In this document: positions 54,619-64,000 of the stretch, piece after piece
Layout: each line of letters opens with the position of its first letter
How positions within the stretch are numbered: the stretch's first letter is position 1
Program-made: the position numbers and the translations under genes
Origin: Parundibacterium terreum
GTDB taxonomy: Bacteria; Pseudomonadota; Gammaproteobacteria; Burkholderiales; Burkholderiaceae_D
NCBI RefSeq assembly: GCF_014636315.1
Contig: NZ_BMED01000002.1
Location: forward strand, 62,001-126,000
Reading direction: 5' to 3'
Length of the DNA stretch: 64,000 nt
Notes under the pieces: model-generated
What the model was told of the DNA's origin: nothing
What the model saw: only the letters and a program-made list of their open reading frames with translations
The model's database searches: none

Positions 54619-56775
54619 TTACTCTGGCTGTTGCGGAGCCGGGGCTTCTTGCTGCTGTTGCTGCTGTTGAGGCTCAGCTTCCAGCGCTGCTTTCATGGAC
54701 AGTTTGAAACGGCCGCGGTCATCAGTTTCCAGAACCTTGACACGCACTTGCTGGCCTTCTTTCAGGTAGTCGGCAACTGCATTGACGCGCTCATTGGCGA
54801 TCTGGCTGATATGCAACAAGCCGTCTTTGCCTGGCATGATTTGCACGATCGCGCCGAAATCCAGCAATTTCAATACAGTACCGTCGTAGGTCTTGCCGAC
54901 TTCAACTTCTGCCGTCAATTCCTCGATACGGCGTTTGGCTTCTTGGCCAGCCGCCGCATCCACGGAAGCGATAGTCACAACGCCTTCGTCGCTGATATCG
55001 ATTTGCGTGCCGGTTTCCTCAGTCAGCGCGCGAATTACTGCGCCGCCTTTGCCGATAACGTCACGGATTTTTTCCGGATTGATCTTGACAGTGATCAGGC
55101 GTGGAGCAAAGTCGGACAGTTCAGTCTTACCGTGCGGTACGGCTTCCTGCATTTTTGCCAGGATATGCACACGGCCTTCTTTCGCTTGCGCCAAAGCCAC
55201 TTGCATGATTTCCTTGGTGATGCCCTGGATCTTGATATCCATTTGCAATGCAGTAATGCCTTCTGCAGTACCAGCTACCTTGAAGTCCATATCGCCGAGG
55301 TGATCTTCATCACCCAGGATGTCCGTCAGAACAGCAAACTTGTTGCCATCCTTGATCAGGCCCATCGCAATACCGGCAACGTGCGCCTTCATCGGTACGC
55401 CCGCATCCATCAACGCCAGGCAGCCGCCGCAGACGGAAGCCATCGACGAGGAACCATTGGATTCAGTGATTTCAGAAACCAGACGAACGGAGTAGCTGAA
55501 ATCTTCCGGTGCAGGCAATGCAGCTTGCAAAGCACGCTTGGCCAGACGGCCGTGACCGATTTCACGACGCTTAGGCGTGCCTACGCGGCCTGTTTCGCCG
55601 GTAGCGAACGGAGGCATGTTGTAATGCAGCATGAAGCGGTCAGAGTACTCACCCATCAATGCATCAATTTTTTGCTCATCGCGTGCAGTACCCAGGGTCG
55701 CGATTACCAGCGCCTGTGTTTCACCGCGTGTGAACAGCGCTGTACCATGCGTACGTGGCAATACGCCGGTACGGATGGAAATAGGACGCACTGTGCGTGT
55801 ATCGCGGCCATCGATACGTGGCTCGCCTTCCAGGATCTGGGAACGAACAATCTTCGCTTCCAGATCAAACAGGATATTGCCCACTTCGGAAGAATCAGGA
55901 GCGGATTCGCCTTTGGCAGCAGCCTGGGCAGCCAGTGCAGTACCAACTGATGCAGTCGCATCTTTCAGCAACTGGGTACGGGCTTGTTTTTCTTTAGTCT
56001 GGTAAGCAGCGCGCAACAAAGGCTCAGCTACTGCTGTGACAGCAGAGATCAGAGCTTCGTTTTTAGGCGCTGGCGCCCATTGCACTTCAGGCTTGCCGCC
56101 GTCACGCACCAGTTCATGGATTGCGTCGATCACAGCCTTCATCTGGTCGTGACCATAAACAACCGCGCCCAGCATGACTTCTTCAGACAATTGCTGCGCT
56201 TCGGACTCAACCATCAGCACCGCTTGCTCTGTACCAGCAACAACCAGATCCATCAACGAAGATTTCAACTGGGTAGTAGTCGGGTTCAGTACATATTGGC
56301 CGTCGATATAGCCAACGCGCGCTGCGCCGACTGGGCCGCTAAATGGAACACCGGAAACGCACAACGCGGCGGAAGCGCCGATCATTGCTGCGATATCAGG
56401 ATCGATCTCTGGATTGACCGACAATACGTGCACGATGACCTGTACTTCGTTCATGTACCCTTCTGGGAACAATGGACGAATAGGACGGTCGATCAGGCGC
56501 GAAGTTAAAGTTTCTTTTTCCGAAGGACGGCCTTCACGCTTGAAGAAGCCACCAGGAATACGACCGGCAGCGTAAGTTTTTTCAAGGTAGTCAACTGTCA
56601 GGGGGAAGAAATCCTGGCCTGGCTTGGCATCCTTGCGAGCAACCACAGTTGCCAGCACCACGGTATCCTCGATGGAAACCATGACTGCACCAGAAGCTTG
56701 ACGAGCGATCTCGCCAGTTTCCAGAGTGACTTGATGTTGACCGTACTGGAAGGTTTTAGTAATTTTATTAAACAC
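54619..56775 (-). CDS. pnp: Polynucleotide phosphorylase
   Basis: The 718-residue trimeric exoribonuclease degrades RNA 3'-to-5' by phosphorolysis and is part of the RNA degradosome. Two RNase PH cores are present (1-210 and about 310-540, with [15 protein letters not shown] and [19 protein letters not shown]); the magnesium aspartates lie in [13 protein letters not shown] domain ([20 protein letters not shown], near 560) and an S1 domain ([18 protein letters not shown], from about 622) bind RNA. The tail is unusual: [12 protein letters not shown], a run of seven glutamines. It follows rpsO, as in most proteobacteria, with a terminator-like hairpin between. Confidence 0.97.
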   Translation of the reverse strand: MFNKITKTFQYGQHQVTLETGEIARQASGAVMVSIEDTVVLATVVARKDAKPGQDFFPLTVDYLEKTYAAGRIPGGFFKREGRPSEKETLTSRLIDRPIRPLFPEGYMNEVQVIVHVLSVNPEIDPDIAAMIGASAALCVSGVPFSGPVGAARVGYIDGQYVLNPTTTQLKSSLMDLVVAGTEQAVLMVESEAQQLSEEVMLGAVVYGHDQMKAVIDAIHELVRDGGKPEVQWAPAPKNEALISAVTAVAEPLLRAAYQTKEKQARTQLLKDATASVGTALAAQAAAKGESAPDSSEVGNILFDLEAKIVRSQILEGEPRIDGRDTRTVRPISIRTGVLPRTHGTALFTRGETQALVIATLGTARDEQKIDALMGEYSDRFMLHYNMPPFATGETGRVGTPKRREIGHGRLAKRALQAALPAPEDFSYSVRLVSEITESNGSSSMASVCGGCLALMDAGVPMKAHVAGIAMGLIKDGNKFAVLTDILGDEDHLGDMDFKVAGTAEGITALQMDIKIQGITKEIMQVALAQAKEGRVHILAKMQEAVPHGKTELSDFAPRLITVKINPEKIRDVIGKGGAVIRALTEETGTQIDISDEGVVTIASVDAAAGQEAKRRIEELTAEVEVGKTYDGTVLKLLDFGAIVQIMPGKDGLLHISQIANERVNAVADYLKEGQQVRVKVLETDDRGRFKLSMKAALEAEPQQQQQQQEAPAPQQPE

Positions 56776-56895
56776 AATGCGTCCTTTCTATTTTGCCGAC
56801 AGATTTTCAGGCGCTGTCGTTCACCTCACCACGGACGATTCCAAGAGTAAGAGTCGTCTTACTGCAAACTACAAACTTCAAACTGCACAAACGAC

Positions 56896-56931
56896 AAAAA
56901 GCCCGCGACAGAAAACTGGCGCAGGCTTTTT
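56896..56931 (-). terminator. Terminator/attenuator between rpsO and pnp
   Basis: AAAAAGCC-GCG-type arms (56896-56907 and 56920-56931) pair with one mismatch around a 12-nt loop; on the minus strand the descending arm ends in TTTTT. It resembles the rpsO terminator known upstream of pnp in enterobacteria, allowing read-through to pnp. Confidence 0.82.
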
Positions 56932-56963
56932 GCTATAAAACTTTTGCTGTAAAAAGCAATGAA

Positions 56964-57233
56964 TTACTTACGCAGACCGAGTTTTTCGATCAGGGAGCGA
57001 TAGCGATTCAGATCTTTGTTCTTCAGGTAGGACAACAGGCTCTTACGACGGTTAACCATCATGATCAAACCACGACGGGAGTGGTGATCTTTAGCGTGAG
57101 CTTTGAAGTGACCGTTCAGATCGTTGATGCGTGCAGTCAGCAGAGCAACTTGAACTTCTGGAGAACCTGTGTCATTTTGACCACGGGCATTATCCGCAAC
57201 GATCGCGGCTTTAGCGTTTTTTTCGATAGACAT
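56964..57233 (-). CDS. rpsO: 30S ribosomal protein S15
   Basis: The 89-residue primary 16S rRNA-binding protein. The start is ATG 57233 ([10 protein letters not shown]), with AAGGA seven bases before it; the frame is open upstream but not coding. [51 protein letters not shown] is textbook S15. It precedes pnp with the attenuator between. Confidence 0.98.
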   Translation of the reverse strand: MSIEKNAKAAIVADNARGQNDTGSPEVQVALLTARINDLNGHFKAHAKDHHSRRGLIMMVNRRKSLLSYLKNKDLNRYRSLIEKLGLRK

Positions 57234-57420
57234 AATATTCCTTAACATGCGATAAAAAGAGAAGAAAACTCCTGGCAAACGAGCCAGAACAACCCTTTTA
57301 TTATCGTGATAACAAGCATTCACTTATCCTGCCGGGATGGCAAGACGCGTGAATATAGCATAAATGCGATGGTGAATCAAATATATGACAAACCATCGCT
57401 GCTTTACCCTGTGACCTCCC

Positions 57421-58959
57421 CTATATCTGCGGATTCAGTTTTTCCACTTTCGAATGCAGCTTGTTCAGCGCAGACAAATATGCTTTCGCTGAAGCAACAA
57501 CGATGTCAGGATCCGCCCCCACTCCGTTTACTATACGCCCCGCCTTGGACAGGCGCATCGTCACCTCACCCTGGGACTGGGTGCCCGTTGTAATCGCATT
57601 CACCGAGAACAGCAGCAATTCGGAGCCGCTCTGGGTTTTTGACTCAATCGCATTGACGATGGCATCCACCGGGCCATTTCCATGGCCGTCGCAAGTCACT
57701 TCCTTGGAATCAATGGTGAAAACAATCTTTGCGGCAGGCCGTTCGCCGGTTTCGGAATGCTGCGCCAGCGACACGAAACGATAGCATTCATTATCGTGCG
57801 AATGCTCTTCATCAGAGACCAGGGACATGATGTCTTCGTCGAAAATCTCGGATTTGCGGTCGGCCAGTTCCTTGAAACGCGCAAACGCCGCATTGACTTC
57901 CCCTTCCGACTCCAGCTTGATGCCCAACTCATCCAGGCGCTGCTTGAATGCATTGCGGCCGGACAGCTTGCCAAGCACGATCTTGTTGGCACTCCAGCCC
58001 ACATCTTCGGCCCGCATAATTTCATAGGTATCGCGCGCCTTCAGGATGCCATCCTGGTGGATGCCCGATGCATGGGCAAACGCATTGGCGCCGACCACCG
58101 CCTTGTTCGGCTGCACCGCAAAGCCGGTGATCTGCGATACCAGCTTGGAGGTCGCCACGATCTGCGTTGTATCTATATTGAAGTCCAGGTTGAAGTGATC
58201 CTTGCGGGTACGCACCGCCATCACGATCTCTTCCAGCGCCGTATTGCCGGCACGCTCGCCCAGGCCATTGATCGTGCATTCCACCTGGCGCGCGCCGCCT
58301 ATCATGACGCCGGCCAGCGAATTGGCGACCGCCATGCCCAGGTCATTATGGCAATGCACGGACCAGACGGCCTTGTCAGAATTAGGAATGCGCTCGCGCA
58401 GGGTTTTCAGCATATTGCCGTACAGCTCAGGCACGCCATAGCCTACCGTGTCGGCGAAATTGATGGTGGTCGCACCCTCGGTGATAACGGCCTCGATCAC
58501 CCGGCACAGAAAATCCATGTCGGAGCGGCTGCCGTCTTCCGGGCTGAACTCAACGTCATCGGTGAAATTGCGCGCAAAACGCACGGCCTGCTTGGCCTGC
58601 TCAAACACCTGGTCCGGCGTCATGCGCAGCTTCTTTTCCATATGCAAAGGAGAAGTCGCAATAAAGGTGTGGATACGCTTCCGCCGCGCTACCTGCAAGG
58701 CCTCTGCAGCTCGCGCGATATCGCGGTCATTGGCGCGCGACAGCGAGCAGATGATGGAATCCTTGACCGCACCGGAGATCGCAGTGATCGCCTCGAAATC
58801 ACCTTGCGATGCTGCGGCAAAACCGGCCTCGATCACATCCACTTTCAGGCGCTCCAGCTGGCGCGCGATACGGATCTTTTCTTCCTTGGTCATGGAAGCG
58901 CCGGGCGACTGTTCGCCATCGCGCAAGGTCGTATCGAATATGATGAGTTTTTCTGCCAT
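57421..58959 (-). CDS. leuA: 2-isopropylmalate synthase
   Basis: The 512-residue enzyme condenses acetyl-CoA with 2-oxoisovalerate, the first committed step of leucine synthesis. I start at ATG 58959 ([15 protein letters not shown]), which follows AGGAGAGAG; longer frames upstream lack such a site. The TIM-barrel catalytic part has [11 protein letters not shown] (metal aspartate), [12 protein letters not shown], and [12 protein letters not shown] (metal histidines). The C-terminal regulatory domain for leucine feedback ends [21 protein letters not shown]. It belongs to the ilvBHC-pssA-leuA cluster, but is separated from pssA by a terminator and a palindromic element, so it likely has its own promoter. 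Confidence 0.96.
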   Translation of the reverse strand: MAEKLIIFDTTLRDGEQSPGASMTKEEKIRIARQLERLKVDVIEAGFAAASQGDFEAITAISGAVKDSIICSLSRANDRDIARAAEALQVARRKRIHTFIATSPLHMEKKLRMTPDQVFEQAKQAVRFARNFTDDVEFSPEDGSRSDMDFLCRVIEAVITEGATTINFADTVGYGVPELYGNMLKTLRERIPNSDKAVWSVHCHNDLGMAVANSLAGVMIGGARQVECTINGLGERAGNTALEEIVMAVRTRKDHFNLDFNIDTTQIVATSKLVSQITGFAVQPNKAVVGANAFAHASGIHQDGILKARDTYEIMRAEDVGWSANKIVLGKLSGRNAFKQRLDELGIKLESEGEVNAAFARFKELADRKSEIFDEDIMSLVSDEEHSHDNECYRFVSLAQHSETGERPAAKIVFTIDSKEVTCDGHGNGPVDAIVNAIESKTQSGSELLLFSVNAITTGTQSQGEVTMRLSKAGRIVNGVGADPDIVVASAKAYLSALNKLHSKVEKLNPQI

Positions 58960-59258
58960 GATCTCTCTCCTGAGGCTGACGATGTAAGTAAATAAGCTAT
59001 TAACTAAAAACAATAATTTTTGATGCCCTTTTCCCTACCCTTGCAAGACACACAGGGGTGGATGACGGCTCAAATTGTGGGGATAGGGGGATTTAGCGCG
59101 TTACCGCACTAGGAATGCTGCCAGTAGCGGCAATAGTAGCAATGGCAAGCCTTGTAAGCTCGCTTTAGTGTCTGTTGCGAAGGATGTAGACGCAAAATTC
59201 ATGCAAAAGACTATAAGCGCGATTAGCCGAAAGTGCAAGAATTTATAGCAGTTTCTAC
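58960..59258. other. Leader/promoter region of leuA
   Basis: About 300 bp between leuA and the palindromic element. It should contain the leuA promoter and leader on the minus strand. I see an AT-rich tract near 58985-59020 but no clear -35/-10 pair, no leucine-rich leader peptide and no attenuator hairpin. A short open frame (59101-59316, minus) ends in a leucine-rich segment but starts inside the repeat element and lacks a ribosome-binding site. Confidence 0.45.
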
Positions 59259-59527
59259 TAGAACTCATTTCATAAATAGGAGTGAGATGCGTTTGCCTTA
59301 AAAGTGGCGCTGGCAAGGCGTGCGAGGCGTCAATAGCGAGCTATTGACAACGAGTGCAACGCAGTCCAGCGCCACTTTTAAGGCAAACCCTTCGGGAACG
59401 GTCCATTTGGGCGCATTGCAGCGTTGCGCCGCTAGCAAAGACGGCCAGTCTTTGCGTCGCGACACGCCTCGCACTGCATCCCAAATGGACTCGTTCGCAC
59501 TCGCTCCTATCTATGAAATGAGTTCTA
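59259..59527. repeat. 269-bp palindromic intergenic element with 28-bp terminal inverted repeats (MITE-like)
   Basis: The ends 59259-59286 and 59500-59527 are inverted repeats of 28 bp matching at 26 positions (outer bases TAGAACTCATTTCATA). TA dinucleotides sit at both outer edges. Inside are two hairpin arms: arm A has a perfect 23-bp inverted repeat (59291-59313 with 59366-59388) around an inner 8-bp hairpin GTCAATAG-CGAG-CTATTGAC; arm B has an 11-bp perfect repeat GTCCATTTGGG (59401-59411 with 59480-59490) around an inner 8-bp hairpin GCAAAGAC-GGCCA-GTCTTTGC. The two arms are themselves partly complementary (GTGCGAGGCGT and its complement). No transposase is encoded. This looks like a non-autonomous repeat, but no second copy is in the window. 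Confidence 0.8.
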
Positions 59528-59560
59528 ATAAAAAGGGGCAGGATTGGGTGACGCCTGAAA

Positions 59561-59597
59561 ATCAAAAAGCCATGCAACAATGACGCTGCATGGCTTT
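59561..59597 (-). terminator. Intrinsic terminator of pssA
   Basis: AAAGCCATGCA (59566-59576) pairs perfectly with 59587-59597 around a 10-nt loop; on the minus strand it is followed by TTGATTTT. It lies 17 bp after the pssA stop and separates pssA from leuA. Confidence 0.85.
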
Positions 59598-59613
59598 CGT
59601 TTATTCATCGGTC

Positions 59614-60477
59614 CTACTTGTCCTCATGAGGCTCAACTGTTGTCTGCACAATACTGATCGGCCTGCCTTTCCGCCACCTCCACAACAGCACGATATAGCC
59701 GGACAAGCCATACAGCACAAACAGGCCGAACAACACCTTGGGCGGATCGCTGACCACGGCCACATAGGCCAGCACAATCAGGAAAGGCGCAATAAAAGGC
59801 ACCGAGCGGCGCAGGTTCAAGTCCTTGAAGCTATAGAAAGGCACATTGGTCACCATCGTCAGCCCCGCATACAGGGTAATAAACCAGGCGCTCCAGCTCA
59901 GCTCCAGGCCAACGAAATGCAAGTCCTCCATCAACAGCACAAAGCCGGCGACGAGGGCCGCCGCTGCAGGGCTAGGCAAGCCCTGGAAGTAGCGCTTGTC
60001 AACAACCGCGATATTGGTATTGAAACGGGCCAGCCTTAGCGCAGCACCGGCACAATAGACAAAAGCCGCCAGCCAGCCCAGTTTGCCCATGCCCTTCAGC
60101 GACCACTCATACACGACCAGTGCAGGTGCAGCGCCAAAGGAAATCATGTCGGACAGGCTATCGTATTGCGCACCAAATTCACTTTGGGTATTGGTCATGC
60201 GCGCCACGCGGCCATCCAGGCTATCCAGCACCATCGCGACGAAAATGGCCAAGGCAGCCTGGTCGAAACGCTGATTCATCCCCATCACAATCGCGTAAAA
60301 CCCGCAAAACAGCGCAGCGGTTGTAAACGCATTTGGCAGCAGATAGATGCCGCGCCGTCTTTTTACCGGCCGAGCCGCTTCGTGCGCAGCAGCTTCCGCG
60401 GCCAACTGGCCTTTACGGGCACGCTTGGGAAAAAGCTTGAAACTGCCTTTGGGTTTACGGCTTGGGGGAGATGTCAT
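59614..60477 (-). CDS. pssA: CDP-diacylglycerol-serine O-phosphatidyltransferase
   Basis: The 287-residue membrane enzyme makes phosphatidylserine from CDP-diacylglycerol and serine. The CDP-alcohol phosphotransferase signature is complete: LDGRVARMTNTQSEFGAQYD then SLSD (DGxxAR...GxxxDxxxD). About eight membrane helices follow a basic N-terminal tail (KLFPKRARKGQ, RPVKRRRG). This is the integral-membrane PssA type, not the peripheral E. coli type. It is linked to the ilv-leu cluster as in other betaproteobacteria; psd, the next pathway gene that often lies beside it, is not in the window between ilvC and pssA. Confidence 0.93.
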   Translation of the reverse strand: MTSPPSRKPKGSFKLFPKRARKGQLAAEAAAHEAARPVKRRRGIYLLPNAFTTAALFCGFYAIVMGMNQRFDQAALAIFVAMVLDSLDGRVARMTNTQSEFGAQYDSLSDMISFGAAPALVVYEWSLKGMGKLGWLAAFVYCAGAALRLARFNTNIAVVDKRYFQGLPSPAAAALVAGFVLLMEDLHFVGLELSWSAWFITLYAGLTMVTNVPFYSFKDLNLRRSVPFIAPFLIVLAYVAVVSDPPKVLFGLFVLYGLSGYIVLLWRWRKGRPISIVQTTVEPHEDK

Positions 60478-60725
60478 GCGTATTTTCAGCGTTTATATTA
60501 TTGGAATCACAAATATACTTGATCGGGCCGATGGCTACCATCACTAATGAAGCGCAAGCGTCCCCAAATGCCGTCATTTACTTTATTTAGGGGATGCCTG
60601 GATAGGGCAGCGTCAGGGTAACGCCATCCATTTCCCTCCGCGCAATGCGTGAGGGGAATACCGTGCTGGAGTATACCCGCTATTTCCCGGCAGGAAAACT
60701 ATGCAGGATCGCACACACCACTTTC
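60478..60725. other. Gap between the SIMPL-protein gene and pssA
   Basis: About 250 bp upstream of pssA, after the terminator of the SIMPL gene. It should carry the pssA promoter. I see no RNA gene, repeat or credible ORF. Confidence 0.45.
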
Positions 60726-60755
60726 AAAAACCGGCCATCCTGCAAAAGGATGGCC
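60726..60755 (-). terminator. Intrinsic terminator of the SIMPL-protein gene
   Basis: GGCCATCCT (60733-60741) and AGGATGGCC (60747-60755) form a perfect 9-bp stem with a 5-nt loop, followed on the minus strand by GGTTTTTG. It lies 17 bp after the stop codon. Confidence 0.85.
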
Positions 60756-60772
60756 TTCAGCCCCAAGCTGGT

Positions 60773-61504
60773 TTACTTGATCCTGACTTTTCCCAGCACC
60801 TTGGCGCTGAGCGTGGTCGTGCCGGGCTCAAAGCTGAGTTCAGCCACGTCCGCGTCCATGCGGGAAGATTTCGCCATCATCATCGGCGCCGCCGCATAAC
60901 GGCCAGGCATGCTGTCAGTCCCTTCAAAATTGACGGACTCAACCACGGCGTCTGCCGGCTTATGTCCCATGGCAGTCACGATGACAGCCACTTTCTCCAT
61001 GAAGTTTTTATAGCTGGCCTGCAGACGCTCTGCTTCAAACTTCTTGGTCGCGGCATCAGACAGGCCAAAGGAGAGGCCGTTCAGCGCGAGTATTTTTTGC
61101 GCAGCAGCGGCAGTTGCGGGCAACTGCTTCAGGTTTTCCGTTTTTACTTCCAGATACTGCCCGACCCTCCAGCCAGTCTGCGTACGCTTGCGCTGCGGGC
61201 TCGATACCGACGCAGCGTCTTCAGCGTACACAGGATAGGTGTAGTAGCCGCGCGTGCTCAAGGCCGCTTGCGGATCTTCCTTCTTGATAATGTCGGTGCC
61301 GGCTTTCATCTTCTGGTTGACGCGGGACGCGGCCTTATCCTTGTCCTTATCCTGCTCTTCAATGAAAAAGGTGGCGACCGCCTGATCGTTGTCGGCTTTG
61401 ATATCGGCGGAACCGGCAACGACGACTTCAGCGCCAGTAACTTGCTGAGCATAGGATGGCAAAGCAATGACACTTGCGGCGACCAGAGCGAGGATAGGTT
61501 TCAT
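60773..61504 (-). CDS. Exported SIMPL-domain (DUF541) protein
   Basis: The 243-residue protein starts at ATG 61504 after GGAGAAAAAAT and has a signal peptide (KPILALVAASVIALPSYA-QQ), so it is periplasmic or outer-membrane associated. The SIMPL/DUF541 pattern is visible: VVVAGSADIKADNDQAVATF, STRGYYTYPVYAED, RVGQYLEVKTENLKQLPATAAAAQK, and the ending LSAKVLGKVRIK. It has a lysine/aspartate-rich stretch QDKDKDKAASRVNQK. Related proteins are linked to oxidative stress or membrane integrity, but none of this is certain. It sits between ilvC and pssA with terminators on both sides, so is transcribed alone. Confidence 0.85.
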   Translation of the reverse strand: MKPILALVAASVIALPSYAQQVTGAEVVVAGSADIKADNDQAVATFFIEEQDKDKDKAASRVNQKMKAGTDIIKKEDPQAALSTRGYYTYPVYAEDAASVSSPQRKRTQTGWRVGQYLEVKTENLKQLPATAAAAQKILALNGLSFGLSDAATKKFEAERLQASYKNFMEKVAVIVTAMGHKPADAVVESVNFEGTDSMPGRYAAAPMMMAKSSRMDADVAELSFEPGTTTLSAKVLGKVRIK

Positions 61505-61604
61505 ATTTTTTCTCCAATAATTGCGTTTAAGACACAAAGCTTGCCACGAAGTTCAAAAAATTGCCAAGTTGTTCACAATTGCTAACAATTGTACTAGCTA
61601 AGAA

Positions 61605-61637
61605 TAAAAAAAAACCGCACTTGCGTGCGGCTTTTTT
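61605..61637 (-). terminator. Second terminator after ilvC
   Basis: On the minus strand GCCGCAC-GCAA-GTGCGG (with a G-U outer pair) is preceded by A residues and followed by nine T residues. It lies immediately after the duplicated ilvC 3' end and may be the original ilvC terminator. Confidence 0.85.
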
Positions 61638-61651
61638 AATGACATCAAAAA

Positions 61652-61693
61652 ATTAGTTTTCGACTGATCGACCAGATTGTTTTTGGCAATCCA
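61652..61693 (-). repeat. Duplicated copy of the ilvC 3' end
   Basis: These 42 bases match 61800-61842, the last codons and stop of ilvC, at 41 positions with one substitution and one single-base gap. The copy is not in an open gene. The two copies bracket 106 bp containing two strong hairpins. Confidence 0.85.
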
Positions 61694-61699
61694 TGTGCA

Positions 61700-61749
61700 C
61701 TTGAAGTCGAAAAAAAAGCTGCACCTGCGTGCAGCTTTTCGACTTCAAG
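61700..61749 (-). terminator. First terminator after ilvC, nested in a longer inverted repeat
   Basis: On the minus strand AAAAGCTGCAC-GCAG-GTGCAGC is followed by eight T residues, a canonical terminator. It is nested in an outer stem, CTTGAAGTCG (61700-61709) and CGACTTCAAG (61740-61749), giving 21 pairs with a 4-nt bulge in the T-run. Confidence 0.85.
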
Positions 61750-61751
61750 CT

Positions 61752-61773
61752 GTGCGCGCTTGCAAGCGCGCAC
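61752..61773. repeat. 22-bp perfect palindrome downstream of ilvC
   Basis: GTGCGCGCTT, central GC and AAGCGCGCAC form an exact palindrome 28 bp after the ilvC stop and directly adjacent to the nested terminator. As RNA it would form a 9-10-bp GC-rich hairpin; as DNA it could be a protein-binding site. Confidence 0.7.
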
Positions 61774-61800
61774 TGGATGATGCCCGGTAATATCAGCAGA

Positions 61801-62874
<1,074 letters not shown>

Positions 62875-62921
62875 CTAAGCGCCCGCATAGACTCTGAGAG
62901 AGATTATTATTGGATCTTGAG

Positions 62922-63413
62922 TCAGACCTTGAGTATGCGCTCGCCGCGACCAATGCCTGAACCGCCGGTACGGACCGTTTCCAGGATCGCCGTTCGATCG
63001 ATGGAATCGATAAAGGCGTCCAGCTTGCCCTTATTGCCGGTCAGTTCTATCGTGTAGGTTTTTTCGGTCACGTCGATGATGCGGCCACGGAAAATATCCG
63101 CAGTACGCTTCATCTCTTCACGTTCCTTGCCGACCGCCCTCACCTTGATCAGCATCAGTTCGCGCTCTATATGCGCACCTTCGGTCAGGTCCACCACTTT
63201 CACTACCTCAATCAGGCGGTTCAAATGCTTGGTGATCTGCTCGATGATGTCATCCGATCCGGAAGTGACTATCGTCATCCGGGACAGCGTCGCATCTTCG
63301 GTAGGCGCCACAGTCAGCGTCTCAATGTTGTAGCCACGGGCCGAAAACAAACCGACAACGCGGGACAGGGCACCTGCTTCATTTTCCAGCAAAACAGAAA
63401 TGATATGTCTCAT
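62922..63413 (-). CDS. ilvH: Acetolactate synthase small (regulatory) subunit
   Basis: The 163-residue subunit confers valine feedback on the large subunit. It begins with an ACT domain (MRHIISVLLENEAGALSRVVGLFSARGYNIETLTV) and ends with the second domain (FRGRIIDVTEKTYTIELTGNKGKLDAFIDSI). The ATG follows the ilvB stop by a single base, so the two are coupled. The length and sequence match the IlvH/IlvN long type. Confidence 0.97.
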   Translation of the reverse strand: MRHIISVLLENEAGALSRVVGLFSARGYNIETLTVAPTEDATLSRMTIVTSGSDDIIEQITKHLNRLIEVVKVVDLTEGAHIERELMLIKVRAVGKEREEMKRTADIFRGRIIDVTEKTYTIELTGNKGKLDAFIDSIDRTAILETVRTGGSGIGRGERILKV

Positions 63414-63414
63414 G

Positions 63415-64000
63415 TTACAGATCCTCCGAACCCAACAGCATTTCAGTCAGGCCCTTGCCTGCCTTGACCATAGGCCAGACATTCTCGGTTTGATCCGTAA
63501 TGAAATTCATGAATACCAGTCTGTCTTTCATTGCAAATGCATCTCTCATCGCACCATCCACGTCACCCGGCTTTTCTATCTTCATGCCGACGTGGCCGTA
63601 GGCCTCCACCAGCTTGTTAAAGTCCGGCAGCGAATCCATATAGGATTCTGAATAGCGGGAGCCGTAATCAATCTGCTGCCACTGCCTGACCATGCCGAGG
63701 AAGCGGTTATTCAGCAGAACGATCTTGGGCGTCAAGTGATATTGCTTGCACGTCGCCAGTTCCTGGATACACATCTGGATGGAGGCTTCACCAGTCACGC
63801 AGGCAACCGTGGCATCGGGATTGGCCATCTGCACGCCCATCGCATACGGCAAGCCGACACCCATCGTGCCCAGACCGCCGGAATTGATCCAGCGGCGCGG
63901 TTTGTCGAAGTTATAGTATTGCGCAGCCCACATCTGATGCTGGCCGACGTCGGACGTGATAAAGGCATCGCCCTTGGTCACTTCCCACAACTTCTGCACT
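63415..64000 (-). CDS. ilvB: Acetolactate synthase large subunit, C-terminal fragment (runs off the window)
   Basis: The last 194 codons of the thiamine-diphosphate enzyme that condenses pyruvate to acetolactate. Visible parts are SDVGQHQMWAAQYY, the GGLGTMGVGLPYAMG turn, the TPP/magnesium motif GEASIQMCIQELATC (GDG-type region with E-A-S in place of D-G-S, as in most acetolactate synthases), and NNRFLGMVRQWQQ. The remaining two-thirds lie beyond position 64000. It heads the ilvB-ilvH-ilvC operon. Confidence 0.96.
   Translation of the reverse strand, partial: VQKLWEVTKGDAFITSDVGQHQMWAAQYYNFDKPRRWINSGGLGTMGVGLPYAMGVQMANPDATVACVTGEASIQMCIQELATCKQYHLTPKIVLLNNRFLGMVRQWQQIDYGSRYSESYMDSLPDFNKLVEAYGHVGMKIEKPGDVDGAMRDAFAMKDRLVFMNFITDQTENVWPMVKAGKGLTEMLLGSEDL

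Noticed and set aside
54571..55950. 459-aa open frame antisense to pnp
   Set aside because: Opposite pnp; no family features.
59101..59316. 71-aa open frame with a leucine-rich end upstream of leuA
   Set aside because: Begins inside the palindromic element, has no ribosome-binding site and no leucine-codon run of the attenuator type.
59320..59583. Open frames on both strands across the palindromic element
   Set aside because: They exist only because inverted repeats mirror an open frame; no ribosome-binding site and no similarity to transposases.

Overview
The window reads as chromosomal DNA of a betaproteobacterium in Burkholderiales, most likely Oxalobacteraceae (Herminiimonas/Janthinobacterium-like). 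This rests on gene order and protein type, not on a database search: uvrB divergent from an aromatic aminotransferase; thrS-infC-rpmI-rplT-pheS-pheT-ihfA-merR; tpiA-secG-tRNA-Leu-nuoA-N followed by a DUF2818 gene and a NUDIX gene; and ilvB-ilvH-ilvC-(SIMPL)-pssA-leuA. Most of the window is housekeeping, and most genes from 14.9 kb onward lie on the minus strand.

Layout. 0-2.2 kb: start of uvrB, an aromatic amino acid aminotransferase, and two identical tRNA-Asn genes behind a full-consensus sigma70 promoter, closed by a strong terminator. 2.3-6.1 kb: an accessory patch with AT-rich spacing, holding an unrecognised 577-aa protein (J-like N-terminus, PH-like C-terminus), a small helical partner overlapping it, and a secreted S41 peptidase. 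6.1-12.7 kb: a glycan cluster in mixed orientations (NeuD/PglD-like acyltransferase, VioA-like DegT aminotransferase, a methyltransferase-GT2 fusion, a tandem GT4 protein and a GT2). 12.7-15.4 kb: a Cache-domain chemoreceptor and a small exported protein with three internal repeats.

15.7-23.9 kb: translation cluster from tRNA-Val through thrS, infC (ATA start), rpmI, rplT, pheS, pheT, ihfA and a MerR regulator. 24.2-28.7 kb: CDF metal exporter, relA, a RidA-family gene and an alpha/beta hydrolase. 28.9-32.6 kb: a 3-hydroxybutyrate/ketone-body module (bdhA, scoA, scoB) with a DUF3617 exported protein and a PAS-LuxR regulator. 32.7-36 kb: thioesterase, SDR and ETF-ubiquinone oxidoreductase. 36-54.5 kb: NUDIX, DUF2818, the complete 14-gene complex I operon, tRNA-Leu, secG, tpiA and a quinone oxidoreductase. 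54.6-64 kb: pnp, rpsO, leuA, pssA, a SIMPL protein, ilvC, ilvH and the C-terminal part of ilvB.

The least explained parts are: the J-like/small-protein pair at 2.3-4.25 kb; a 269-bp palindromic intergenic element between pssA and leuA with 28-bp terminal inverted repeats flanked by TA and two nested hairpin arms; and a 42-bp duplication of the ilvC 3' end that brackets a stack of strong hairpins. I saw no CRISPR array, rRNA, prophage, transposase or recognisable riboswitch.
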